64,000 bases of DNA from Carettochelys insculpta. Taxonomy: Eukaryota > Chordata > Testudines > Carettochelyidae. Both the position numbers and the translations under genes were made by a program. This document shows positions 1 through 9,789 of this stretch, piece after piece. Positions within the stretch are counted from its first letter, which is position 1, and each line of letters opens with the position of its first letter. The stretch lies in contig NC_134137.1 of NCBI RefSeq assembly GCF_033958435.1, positions 319,299,501 to 319,363,500 of the forward strand. The letters are read 5' to 3'. A model generated the notes under the pieces. The model worked only from the letters and a program-made list of their open reading frames with translations. It did not search any database and was not told the origin of the DNA.

Positions 1-731
1 AAAGGGAAGTGATATGGACTGATTATGAACATGGATAAAACAAAACTAATAGTATTTGGAGATAAGGAAATAGGAAGGAAGATCAGCATAGATGGTATTG
101 AACTAGAGAAGTTCACATATCTGGGGAGCAACATAACATCTGATCTAGTCTGTCAGAAGGAAATAGCTACTAGAAGAGCAAAAGCAAGAGTGAGTTTAAA
201 GGTGATTGATAAGATCTGCAAGAGCAAAGTGATTAGCTTAGGAACAAATCTGAGCGTCTTGAAAATGTGTGTATTCAGCAGCATGTTGTATGGATGTGAG
301 ACCTGGGTGATAAGGAAAGATTCAGAGAGAAGGATATTGGCATTCTAGAGGAGTTGTTATAGAAAGATCTTGAGAATAGGATGGATGCAGAAGGTCACCA
401 ATGAGGAATTATATAGGAAGATACAGCCAGAAGAGAACCTACTTCAGAAGGTTATACAAAGCAAGTTACATATATTAGGGCATATTTGCAGAGTGAATGA
501 TGAGCGAAAAATCAAGACCCTGGTATTTGGCATAATGGACAATTTGAATAGGAGAGGCAGACCACACAAAGAATTGGTAGATGATGCAGTAGACAGGTGT
601 GAAGATAATCTACAGAAACTAAGCCATTCCACACTGGACAGGGAAAGATGGAAGGAAATATTGAGAGAGGAATCAGACACCATTGGGAGCTGAGCCCATG
701 GCTGTTGATAATGATGAAGATGATGATAATG
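1..731 (+). mobile_element. RTE-like LINE, 3' end (5' part outside window)
   Basis: This is the last part of a non-LTR retrotransposon: the C-terminal region after the reverse transcriptase core, then a short GAT-rich tail at about 697-731. The upstream part lies outside the window. Assignment to the RTE group comes from the C-terminal motifs described under the pseudogene, and from the simple-repeat tail, which is usual for RTE elements. A related LINE clade sharing the same C-terminal block is possible. Confidence 0.7.
13..693 (+). pseudogene. LINE reverse transcriptase, C-terminal fragment
   Basis: The frame carries the block that follows the RT palm in RTE-type LINE proteins: a KTK motif near the start, FTYLGSNI, an EIATRRAKA-like segment, LYGCETW, then NEELYRKI and GRPHKELVDD. 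In active relatives this part lies between the RT core and the C-terminus of a protein that copies its own RNA at a nicked target. One in-frame TAG at 346-348 splits it and another stop lies at 10-12, so the copy is dead. Frame and homology are the same on both sides of the TAG, so this is a point mutation and not a junction. The stop at 691-693 is near the expected protein end. Confidence 0.75.
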
Positions 732-1239
732 GAAAAGCCTTCTGACTCAGCTGCTGCTCTTCTTCACCCTACTTTGAATAGGCAGGGGAAGGTAGAATTT
801 TGCCCACATGTTGATGTTTTCCTATTGAGAAGTTAAAGTACGTATCTGGTGGAATCTGGGAAGCAGATGCTCATTACAAGAGTTTAGAGAAAAGAACTTG
901 AGTGCATTTTCAAGAAATAAAGTACAAAAAAAAATTCTGCATACTAAGTGTCCTTGGGATTGTCTCAGCCCTAATTTAGCTGTTTGGTTTTTGAGAACAT
1001 GTATTCTATAAATAATGTAAAGCTCAATATTCTGCAGGAAATACAGTGAGTTTTAAATATTTATCACATTGTAGTTTCTCACTGTGTGTTTATTTACTTC
1101 AATAATTGTACCGTAAAATGATTGCTATTTACTTGCTAAGGATAGGAGACTGTGGCTACATGTACATGATGAGATAAATTCATATTTATTAAAATAGATT
1201 TTGTAACACTATGTTTTATAAATTCATATTTGAGTATCC

Positions 1240-1420
1240 TCAGCTCCCCACAGGATCCCCACACAGTTGACTTATTGCTGCCATACTCAATTGCCAAGCA
1301 TCGACTACTGTAGCAGTGCATTGTGGGAACCTAGCCCACAGTTACCTCAGCCCCATAGCATTCTAGGTATTTTTGCTGGTGCAGCATGGCAAAAAAAATG
1401 CCCCACAAGTGATTGTGGAT
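1240..1420. repeat. Fragment of a short DNA-transposon-like repeat
   Basis: A segment near 1312-1360 (GCAGTGCATTGTGGGAACCT followed by a CCCACAGTT motif) resembles the motif seen near both ends of the element at 59.9-60.8 kb and, in reverse orientation, the fragment at 3.1-3.3 kb. The boundaries here cannot be set. No coding sequence is seen from 732 to 1500. Confidence 0.35.
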
Positions 1421-1520
1421 ATGGGATGTCATCTTCCCACATTGCATTGCTCTCATTCTCCTTCCTTGGAAAGTAAACTGTCATTTTTCCTGGAGGAAGG
1501 AAGGAAGGAAAAGTAGGGCA

Positions 1521-2110
1521 TCAACAAAGATCAACAAATGAACTGAAACTTCTTGCTTCTACAACTGAATTGCTTTTTATAACAGTAGCTGTAACCAAAT
1601 TATCAAAGTTTTTACAAAAAGTAGCAGGTGTCTGAGTCTTCTCAACTGGCCCTCCAACCACTGTCCCCCATCCCTTGATTACAGATGACCCCTGAAAATA
1701 GTACAGCAACAATGCAAAGGTTGAAAATAGAGCAGGATAAGTAAAGGTTTTGAAAAAAGAGATTTTGTGCATCAGAGTTTTTGGCCTCCCAGTCCATTGC
1801 ACAACTTGTGTGACCTGGGATCACCCAGCTGTCTATGTCTTCTCAGCTGGCCCTCCACCCACTCTTCCCTGTGTTAAGAGGGGCAAAGCATGAAGAAAAA
1901 GGATGAAAAAGGTTAGGAAAAAGATTTTGGGCTTCTCAAACAGGATGGAGCTGAAATCTCTGGCTTTCATAACTGAAATATCAAAGATTTTACAAAAAGC
2001 AGCAGGTGTCGGCAATGGGCGTAAAGCGCAGCAAGGTGTTTGTGTCTGTGTCTTCTCAACTGGTCTTCTACCCACTCTTCCCTGTATTAAGGGGTACAAA
2101 GCTTGACAAA
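1521..2110. repeat. Degenerate tandem repeat, about 210-bp unit
   Basis: A block reading TCTTCTCAACTGGCCCTCC, followed by CCACT and a CCCT-containing stretch, recurs near 1638, 1829 and 2050, about 200 bp apart. A second shared block (CAAAG, a T-rich run, ACAAAAAG then CAGCAGGTGTC) precedes the first and third units near 1605 and 1983. The copies differ at many positions, so the array is old. I do not recognise the family. Confidence 0.6.
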
Positions 2111-2309
2111 AGAGGATAGAAAATGTTTGGGATATATTTTTGGTTTCCCACTATGCTACGCAGAATTGTCCAACATGAGGGATGGGGTCTTCCAAATTTC
2201 AACAAGCGGTGGTGTTTCGATGGGGGTGGGACTAACATCAATTGAAGGTCAGGGTGCTCAACCCGCTCATCCCCTGGGGTGAGAATTAGGTGGATTGGAG
2301 GATGATAGG

Positions 2310-2670
2310 CCATTCAATATGGTCCCCAGAAATCTTTTTGTGTGGGATGTGTGTACGGCTCATGGCTGACGAGCTAGTTAAAATGGTCCCCACGGCAGCT
2401 GCAAGCCCCCCAAAATATTTTTGGCAGGAGGAGGTGGGGGTCTGTGGCTGCAGAGCCAATTCAAATGGCCCCCCAGGCTGAAGCAAGCCCCCAGAATTTT
2501 AGTCATTGGGGGAGACTTCTCCCTGGCAACAGCAAGCCCCCAAAATATTTTTGTGGGTATGTGGGGCCAATTGAAGCAGTCTCTCCAAGTGGCAGCAAGT
2601 CCCTGAAAAAAATCTTAGGACTGGGGGAGACTTCTCTCCAGCAGCAACAAGCCCCCAAAAGTCTTTCCCG
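2310..2670. repeat. Degenerate short tandem array, 50-80-bp spacing
   Basis: AGCAAGCCCCCAAAATATTT or a close variant appears near 2402, 2482, 2531, 2594 and 2646, with a weaker version near 2320. Several units are followed by GGGGGAGACTTCTC. Spacing is irregular (49-80 bp). The family is unknown; it may be the internal repeat of a larger element reaching to about 3000. Confidence 0.6.
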
Positions 2671-3079
2671 CCCTTGTAGCCTTCACTATGTGCAAGCGAG
2701 GACGTGGTGCTGTCTGGCAGCATGGTCAACGCCAAAAGGCAGGAATGTCCCTTTATTGAGTCAGGGGCTAGCCACGCGATGTAGAAAAGATCCTGGCTCC
2801 ATGGCACCTGTGTGGAAGGGAGGGCAGGCCCCTGCACAAATGTAAACTGCAGAAAAGAAGTTTCTCAGCCTTTCCTTCATCCACGACCTCCCCGCACAAT
2901 ATCCCAGGTGCAACCTGGAAAGGTGGATCCGGGGGTGGTGCCAGCGCTGAAAAAATTCCAAGTGCTCAGCTTGCAGAGGTAAAGACAAAACCATGAACTT
3001 CCATTTGGGGCTATTTTGAATAGGTAAATGTGCTCACAGCACTGATGGCAAAGAAAGAAAGAAGTTTCTCAGCCTCTCA

Positions 3080-3290
3080 TATGAACATGAGCCCATGGCC
3101 ATGGGCTTCCTGGTGCCAGATTCAAATCTGTGTGCTTCCTGTTACCTAATTCCTGTGTACCTGGAGAGCAGCAGAGATGGAAGCAGCAATAGCAGGGCAC
3201 TGTGGGGCAATGTGGGATACCTAGGAGACACCTCTGGAGGCTAATGAATTCAATTTTAAGACATGGCGCTTCCACTCTGGCCTTCATTTG
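3080..3290 (-). repeat. Fragment of short DNA element related to 59.9-60.8 kb
   Basis: Read on the minus strand, this contains ATCCCACATTGCCCCACAGT, a TGCTCTCCAGGTA block and a CAGGAAG block in the same order as positions 60036-60130. The 3531-4090 stretch after it is AT-rich with nothing recognised. Confidence 0.45.
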
Positions 3291-3495
3291 GACTTTTAAA
3301 TTTGAAATTGATGCTACACCCAGCCAGTTTTGACTATGTTATTATATCAATATTAGTGCTTCCTAAATAGATCTAATGGTATTTACAGTGAAGACAGTGT
3401 CATTGTAATATTAAGCTTACTGTTATAAATTCAAATTTATCTCATATTGTAGATGTAGTCTGAGTTGGAAAATTCACTTTGTAGAGTATTGAGGG

Positions 3496-3497
<2 letters not shown>

Positions 3498-3530
<33 letters not shown>
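3498..3530. repeat. (GT)n microsatellite
   Basis: About 16 uninterrupted GT units lie inside AT-rich DNA. It is an ordinary dinucleotide microsatellite. Confidence 0.95.
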
Positions 3531-3534
<4 letters not shown>

Positions 3535-4091
3535 CTACAAGAAATACTTTTTGATGAGAGGAAATAAATCTATTTGCTCTATGAAGATCTTATAGTGTGG
3601 CTGCTTCCCACCAGTGGTATAAATCCATACTGTGGTCTAGTGATGAAAAAGTGAGTAGCGTAACTGTGATAAACAGGTTTTCTCTTTTTAGGCGGCAGAT
3701 TGCTCTTCCATGTGAAGTTGAATAAGAAGATAAGAGAACTCTTCATCCTCCTTTGTTTAAGTAAACAAATGCCATTTTGTAAGTAAATGGGATCAGATGA
3801 GATGATCAGATTATTCAGTTAAATTAGTGATACCAAGCTAAATTTTCCAGCTAACATTGTAGGAGGCTAAAACAGAGCCTGATGATGGAAGTTTGGGTCT
3901 ATTTTAGTCTAGTCTAAGTAGGTTTTTATATCATCTCATTACCAAAGTATCTGAGCACCTTTGGGTGGTTCATTAAGTGATGTGACTAACGTATGGATAG
4001 ACATATGTGTAGTTGGTTTTTTCCTTTCACCCTTTTCACCAGAGGAGATTTATGTGTGACGTGTTTTGTTAAATATTTTGGTTGGTCTGAT

Positions 4092-4260
4092 GGGGTGACC
4101 ATATCCTGCAGTGAGCTGGAAGGGTATAACACCACACTTTGGGTGGAGAAAGTCCCACCCCTCCAGCTGTGCAAAGCATGCCTGAAGTGCTGGCTTAGTT
4201 TAAAGGGATGCAGCTCAGTTCAGTTTGGGCTGGACACTGGAGAGAGAGGATCTGTGGTTT
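4092..4260. repeat. Possible one-ended copy of the GGGTGACCA repeat
   Basis: GGGGTGACCATATCCTGC at 4094 resembles the terminal sequence of the element at 57836-58179, but no matching right end is visible. From 4262 to 5200 I see only AT-rich DNA without recognisable features. Confidence 0.3.
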
Positions 4261-5338
4261 GAGTTCCAGAGGTGGACAAGCCAGAGACCCTAACAGCAGG
4301 AGCTGAAGACCCAAGAGCCTGGAGTGAGCCTCCAGAGTTGGTGGAACTGCAGGGAGTGAATTGTTCTGTGGAAACTCAGGACCCCGTTCATGGATCAGCT
4401 GGCTAACGGAGAAGGCAGATTTTTTGTTTAGTTGGCTTTTTTAAAATGTACAAATCTCTTGGGAAAATACATTTGCTCCCTAGCTGTGGTTTGTTTAGTA
4501 ATATTTTTGAAGTATTTAATAGTAATTGTAACCTGTCCATTTATTTCTGCTAATTTATTTTTTTGCCATTATCAACCAAGAGTGCACTTGAAAGTATGGC
4601 CAAGAGTCAGATGTGTTTTGAACAGATAGATAACATACCTTTTTTTGTATAATCTATGGGAAAATAATGCAAAAATAATATATTGGACTTCTACAGGCTT
4701 ATTCAGTGTGGTTTTTTATATAATGATGTAGGCTGGCCATATGCAAATAACGTGACAATTTCATACATATCATTTTGAAATATATCAGTATTAGAAATGT
4801 TTGTCTTATAACAAAACACACCAGAAGTAGTATTAAATTATATATTTTGTTGCATGAGAAGCAGGAGGAAGAGCAAGAATAGGGTCAAGCCACTACTTAG
4901 TCATGAAAGACAGAAACAGAAAATGCAACAACGGCAAAATGGTTAAGCACCTTATTTATTTCAATTTTTACCAAAAAAAGATAGACATGATTGGGCAGCT
5001 AACACAGTGAACGTCAATGAAAACACAGTGGAAGCTAAGACTAAAATAGGGAAAAATTAAGAGTTACTTAGACGAGGCAAGATGCCCGATTGGCTTGGAG
5101 GCAAGTCTTGAGCCAGGCCTAGCCAGCAGCAGCCTTTAAGAAGACAGCCACAGTGAATATTGTGAGCATCTGACAGGGTAGCAGCTAATAAGGAATTTGT
5201 CTGGGAGTTCACCTTGCAGAGAGCCGCATACTGGTTGTCTCTTTCTTTCCTATAGTTTTGTTTCTCTTCTGCCCTTCAAGATGGCACTCCCCAAAAAAAA
5301 AAAGAAATTCTAAGGAACCTCTCTGAAGAAAGGGAAAA

Positions 5339-6339
5339 ATGGATAGTGACAAATCTACTGACAAGTCAGCTGTTGTGATCTGCACAGCATGTGCCATCTT
5401 TGTCTTCCTCCCAGAAGATAGAAGGGCTTTCGTATGTACCAAGAGCAAGCTGGTTGTCAACTTGGAAGAGAAGATTAGAGGACCTGAGGCACAAATATCA
5501 ACACTCTGGTCCATCAGAGAAGGTGAAGACCTCCTTGACAGAAGGCAGAATTTAATACTACAAGCACAGCAGGCTAAGCAGCCAGTGAAGGCAATGCTGA
5601 TCAATGAAGAAAACTGGAAGCACGTAACCAGGAGTAGAAGAAAGCCATTTCAAGTATCTCTTATTGTGGTAGAGGTAAGCAACCTCTTTCAGGCTCTCTA
5701 CCTGGGTGATTTGGTGGAGAATGCTGTGGCAGAGACCTCACAGGGACAGGATCAGAAAACCCCACTAACTGGAAGGCATGAGATGCATAGCCCTAGGGAT
5801 GGGGGTTCTATAACCACCACCCCTAAGAGAAGAAGATGGGTGTCAGTGGGCAGGGACTCCATCCTAAGAGGGACTGAATCATCCATCTGCTATCCAGAGC
5901 TGGAATCCCAGGCAATTTGCTGCTTACCAGGGGCTAGAATCCAGGATGTGATGGAGTCTTTTTCAAAACTAATCAAACCTGTAGATCATTATCTTTTCCT
6001 ACTTCTCCGCATAGGAATTAATGACACAGCCAAGAATGACCTTGAGCAGATCCCTGAGGATTATGTGTCTCTGGGAAGAAAGATCAAGGCATAAGGAGTA
6101 GAAGTGGTGTTCTCGTCCATGCTCCCAGTTGAAGGAAGGGGACCAAGTAGAGATCATCAAATCATGGAGGTGAATTGTTGCAGAGGTGGTGTTGGAGAGA
6201 GGGCTTTAGTTTCTTCGACCACAGGACTTTGTTTTGGGAACAAGGATTGCTAGGGAGAGATGGGATCCACCTAATGAAGAGAGGAAAAAGCAACTTCACA
6301 GGCAGGCTTGCAAGCCTAGTGAGGAGTGCTTTAAACTAG
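5339..6339 (+). pseudogene. CR1 ORF1 protein (zinc-knuckle/SGNH esterase type), broken
   Basis: The ATG at 5339 starts a frame with a CTAC...VFLPEDRRAFVC zinc-knuckle-like segment (residues about 19-38), a coiled-coil-prone stretch (LEEKIRGPEAQISTLWSIRE), then the esterase region. The esterase keeps a DSILRGTE block for the nucleophile region, CCLPGARIQDV, and GINDTA where the family has GTND. The catalytic DGIHL block is still present near 6264 but in another frame. CR1 ORF1 proteins are thought to act in the retrotransposition RNP. The frame stops at TAA 6092-6094 and must shift before 6215 to reach the conserved end at TAG 6337-6339. One zinc-ligand cysteine appears replaced by Ser in CTKSKL. 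Confidence 0.8.
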
Positions 6340-6344
6340 GTTTG

Positions 6345-7803
6345 TCGCAGGATGACGACACAAGCCCCGAGGTAAGTGGGGAAGGAGGAAGGAACAACAA
6401 AGGAGGACCCCTTATTCAAAAGGAGAAAGTAGGCCAATCAGCTAACTACCCAAGGTGTTTGTACACAAATTTAAGAAGTCTGGGAAGCAAACAGGAAGAA
6501 TTAGAAGCCCTGGCACAATCAAGGGAGTATGAGGTGATTGGGATAATAGAAACCTGATAGGATGACTTGCATTACCGGAACACGGTCATGGAAGGGTATC
6601 AACTGTTCAGGAGGGACAGGCAGGGGAAAAAAGGAGGAGGAGTTGCACTTTGTATGAGAGAGCAGTATGATTGCTCAGAGTTCCAATATACGGAGGGAAA
6701 AAAAACAGTTGAGAGTCTTTGGGTTAAGTTTAGAGGTGGTAGCAACAGGGGTGATGTGGTTGGTGTCTGCTATAGACTGCCAGATCAGGTAGATGAAGTA
6801 GAGGAGGATTTCGTAAGACAGCTAAGAGAAGCTTCCAAATCACAGGCCCTGGTTCTCATGAGACACTTTAATCACCTGGAAGTTTGTTGGGAGACCAATA
6901 CAGCAGCACACAGACAATACAGGAAGCTTTTGTAGAATGTTGGGGATAACTTCCTGGTACAAGTGCTGAAGTAAATGACCAGGGGTCACACACAGCTTGA
7001 CCTACTGCTCACAAAGAGGTAAGAACTAGCGGTAGAAGTAGAAGTGGGTGGCAACTTGGGCTGCAGCAGCCATGAGATGGTAGATTTCAGGATCCTGACA
7101 AAAGGAAGAAAAATGAGCAGTAAAATACAGACCCTTGATTTCTGAACAGCAGACTTTGACTCCCTAACTGATGGGCAGGATCCCTTGGGAAAGAGATATG
7201 AAGGGGAAAGCAGTTCAGGAGAACTGGCAGTATTTTAAAGAAGTCTTACCAAAGGCACAGGAACAAATCATTCTGATGCACAGTAAGAAAAGCAAATATG
7301 GTAGGCAACCAGCTTGGCTTAACAGGTAAATCCTTGATGAGCTTAAACTCAAAAGAGATGCATACAAGAAGTGGAAACATAGACAGATGACTAAGGAGGA
7401 GTATAAATATATTGGTGGAGAATGCTGGGGAGCAATCAGGAAAGTGAAAGCACAAATGGAATTGCACGTAGCAAGGAATGGGAAGGTAACAAGAAGGGAT
7501 TCTACAGGCATGTTAACAACAAGAGGGTGATCAGAGAGGATGTGCGGCCATTACTGGATGAGGGAGGTAAGCTAGTGACTGATGATGCAGGAAAAGCTGT
7601 AGTACTCAATGCTTTTTTTGCCTCCGTCTTTATGGACAAGATCAGTTCCCAATCTACAACACTAGGCAATGCAGTATGGGAAGGAGGTGGGCAGACCTTG
7701 GTGGGAAAAGAACAGGTTAAGTGCTACTTAGAAAAGCTAGTGGTACACAAATCCATGGGTCCAGATTTAATGCATCCAAGGGTCCTGAGGGAATTGGCAA
7801 ATA
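6345..7803 (+). pseudogene. CR1 ORF2 (APE endonuclease plus start of RT), broken and truncated
   Basis: Endonuclease motifs are visible in order: CLYTNLRSLGSKQEELE, EVIGIIET (catalytic Glu region), GYQLFRRDRQGKKGGGVAL, ESLWVKF, VVGVCYRLP, and near 7000 a QLDLLLTKR block followed by GCSSHEMVDF, which supplies the usual terminal SDH-like motif. Then come the pre-RT segment FYRHVNNK, LLDEGGKLVTDDAGKA and [17 protein letters not shown]. Stops and frameshifts are numerous: TGA TAG at 6555-6560 replaces two adjacent positions where the family usually has Trp-Trp, and further stops follow 6930. The reverse transcriptase catalytic core is missing entirely. The copy cannot encode a working enzyme. Confidence 0.85.
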
Positions 7804-7827
7804 AAAAGAACATAGCTTCATTAATTA

Positions 7828-8218
7828 CAGGTTGAATCTCACCAGTTAGGCACCTTTGGAACATGACCAGTGCTGAAGGAGAGAATTTGCTGAACTGTAG
7901 AAGGTCATTACTGTACAGCAGCACTGCCAACACTTCCACCAACTACTAGGTTGTTAGAAGTCTTACAGGGGTAGCATTGTTAGTCTGTAGCTTCACAAAA
8001 AAAAAGCAGTCCAATTACCAGGCTCTTAGAAGACATTTAGGGGTAAATTAGAGCTAAGTAATGGCACAGAACACTGAGAGCCAAGACTGGTGGCTGTAAA
8101 CAAACTTTATGGAAAACTTGGCCACATTCAGGATAAATGGACATCTGTCTAATTAAAATCATGCCAGGCTGCAAATGTTGCTGAACAAGAGAGTGCCGGA
8201 CAAGAGAGGTTCAAATTG
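7828..8218. mobile_element. Tc1/mariner-type short element (Tigger-like ends)
   Basis: The left end CAGGTTGAATCTCACCAG and the right end (complement CAATTTGAACCTCTCTTG) form imperfect terminal inverted repeats, and both are bounded by TA (7826-7827 and 8219-8220), the target duplication of the Tc1/mariner group. There is no coding capacity. A small Penelope-like fragment is nested inside at about 7971-8012. Confidence 0.6.
7971..8012 (+). repeat. Truncated Penelope-like fragment nested in the mariner-type element
   Basis: GGGGTAGCATTGTTAGTCTG followed by TAGCTTCACAAA and an A run matches the end sequence seen at 62.4 kb and, in part, at 58.5 kb. It is flanked by two roughly 30-bp imperfect copies of the same host sequence (7941-7972 and 8013-8045), which look like a target duplication. 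Confidence 0.5.
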
Positions 8219-8220
8219 TA

Positions 8221-9370
8221 TTCATTTCTCATTATTTTGTAACTATCCTGATTTTTTTTAGGCCTAATGCATGACTTTTTTGAATTCTTGGGATTGAGTA
8301 GCTTCCAAAAATTATTCATCATTTCTGGCTGAAGAACCTCTCAGTTATGAAGAATAACTGCAGTAAGAGGTGGGGAGCAGGGGAGATGAAGATTATTGCT
8401 AAACAATTATATGAGTTTTATGTGTCAGGAAACTTCAAAGTGTATACAGTGGCCATGCAGGAGAAAAGAACTGATCTCACACTGGGTGGTACATTTCTTC
8501 AAGACCAATGTTTCATTGATTTTAATGAATAAATTAATAATAAATTTAATCCTGGGCCCAAAGGGTAAGTGCTATAATTTTGGAAGGCCCCGCTGTGTGC
8601 TTCAACATAAATTTACTAAAGCTCTGCTTTAAGTACAAAACTGGATTTTAATTATGGAACTGCGAGGCATAATAACTAAAAATACAGCATTATTTACATA
8701 AATAATACCTTGTGGGCTTCTAAGATCTTGCAATTACTTCATAACCCTAGAACTATTGCTCACTGTTAAGAAAATGTCAGAGGAGGGAGAGGTCACATTA
8801 ATTATACAGCCCAGACTTGTGTGATGACAATTCCTATGTCTACCCAGTTGAATCTAGCCCAATTATAAAACCCCCATCTGGCTAGTCATCACTACAGCCT
8901 AGCATTAGAGTTATTATAAGGTATTCTTGCTGTGTCTGCCAACACATAACACAGTTTCATAGTTTCTGACCTTATTTCTTGTAACATGGTTTGCAACTCC
9001 AGTCTCAAATTAAAAGGCAAAGACTACATCTGGCACTTGAGGTGCATTAGGGCACAAAAGGAAATGATTTCAAGCCTGACATTTCCAGCACGGTATGAAT
9101 TCAAAATCATTGCATACAGCAATAGCTAGATTAATGAGGGTGACCACTGTTCCAATGCACAAGCCATCAATTTTCCCTTCTCCCTTTCATTTCAGGTCTA
9201 AAAGAAACAGGAACAATTTGTTGTTTGTGTTACACTTGCAGGCAACCAACAACAGCATGCATAATGTCCAGGAGCTGGTGAAGATTTTCTTGTCTTTGTA
9301 TTTTGTCTTTAAACATCACAAGGAGTTTACCATAACAATCTTTAGAGTTTCATAATTCACGTGTGAGGCC
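8221..9370. other. No recognised feature
   Basis: AT-rich sequence without coding potential, clear repeats or inverted termini that I can identify. Confidence 0.5.
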
Positions 9371-9371
9371 G

Positions 9372-9560
9372 GACAGACCTGAGTTGCTGGCCCCAGGGAT
9401 AAAACCTACAAGCATAGGGTCTGAAGCACTGCATTCTACCACCTGGGCTAAAGGCCAGCTGGCTCTCAGCTGAGGCTGTAGAGCAGAGACTTCACTCACC
9501 CCAGATGAGGTCTCAGTGCATCTGGGTATTACATTCTTCCCTGGGCTGTGGAAGCACATC
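9372..9560 (-). repeat. tRNA-headed SINE, copy 1
   Basis: On the minus strand a tRNA-like head shows an A-box-like TTAGCCCAGGTGGTAGAA and a B-box-like GTAGGTTTTATCCCTG at about the spacing of an RNA polymerase III internal promoter. The body that follows matches the copy at 9.62-9.79 kb over about 170 bp. It is a SINE and not a tRNA gene, because the cloverleaf does not close and the unit is repeated. Confidence 0.6.
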
Positions 9561-9611
9561 CAAGCTTCTGAGACCTTCTAGCAATTCTTCCTAGTCAATG
9601 CACCAGTTGTA

Positions 9612-9785
9612 ATGCTGACAGACATGGGTTATCAGCCCCAGGCATAAAACCTGTGAGTATAGAGTCTAACGCCTGCGCTCTACCACGTGAGCTAAAGGCC
9701 AGGTGGCTCTCAGCCAAGGCTGTAGAGCAGAGACTTCACTCATCCCAGATTAGGTCTCAGTGCCTCTGGATACTACTCAATACTG
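9612..9785 (-). repeat. tRNA-headed SINE, copy 2
   Basis: Same orientation and content as the copy at 9372, including GTAGAGCAGAGACTTCACTC and GGTCTCAGTGC on the plus strand. The two are separated by about 50 bp of other sequence. The head (minus strand) reads TAGCTCACGTGGTAGAGCGC, closer to a canonical A box than copy 1. Confidence 0.6.
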
Positions 9786-9789
9786 TGTG

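Larger units (their letters stand above)
5200..7805 (+). mobile_element. CR1 LINE, 5' two thirds, truncated at 3' side
   Basis: A CR1 retrotransposon copy carries ORF1 and the first half of ORF2 (endonuclease and the start of the reverse transcriptase). The left boundary is approximate, because no 5' terminus can be recognised by eye. The copy stops near 7800 inside the RT region and lacks the ATTCTATG tail, so the 3' part was removed by deletion or replacement; a mariner-like short element begins about 25 bp later. Its 7310-7800 part aligns with 27075-27560 in the second CR1 copy. Confidence 0.85.

Noticed and set aside
5339..6094. Host esterase or zinc-finger gene
   Set aside because: The protein is the CR1 ORF1 product, followed by CR1 ORF2 in the expected order.
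9372..9785. Possible tRNA genes
   Set aside because: A- and B-box-like motifs are present, but no complete cloverleaf forms and the unit is a repeated SINE.
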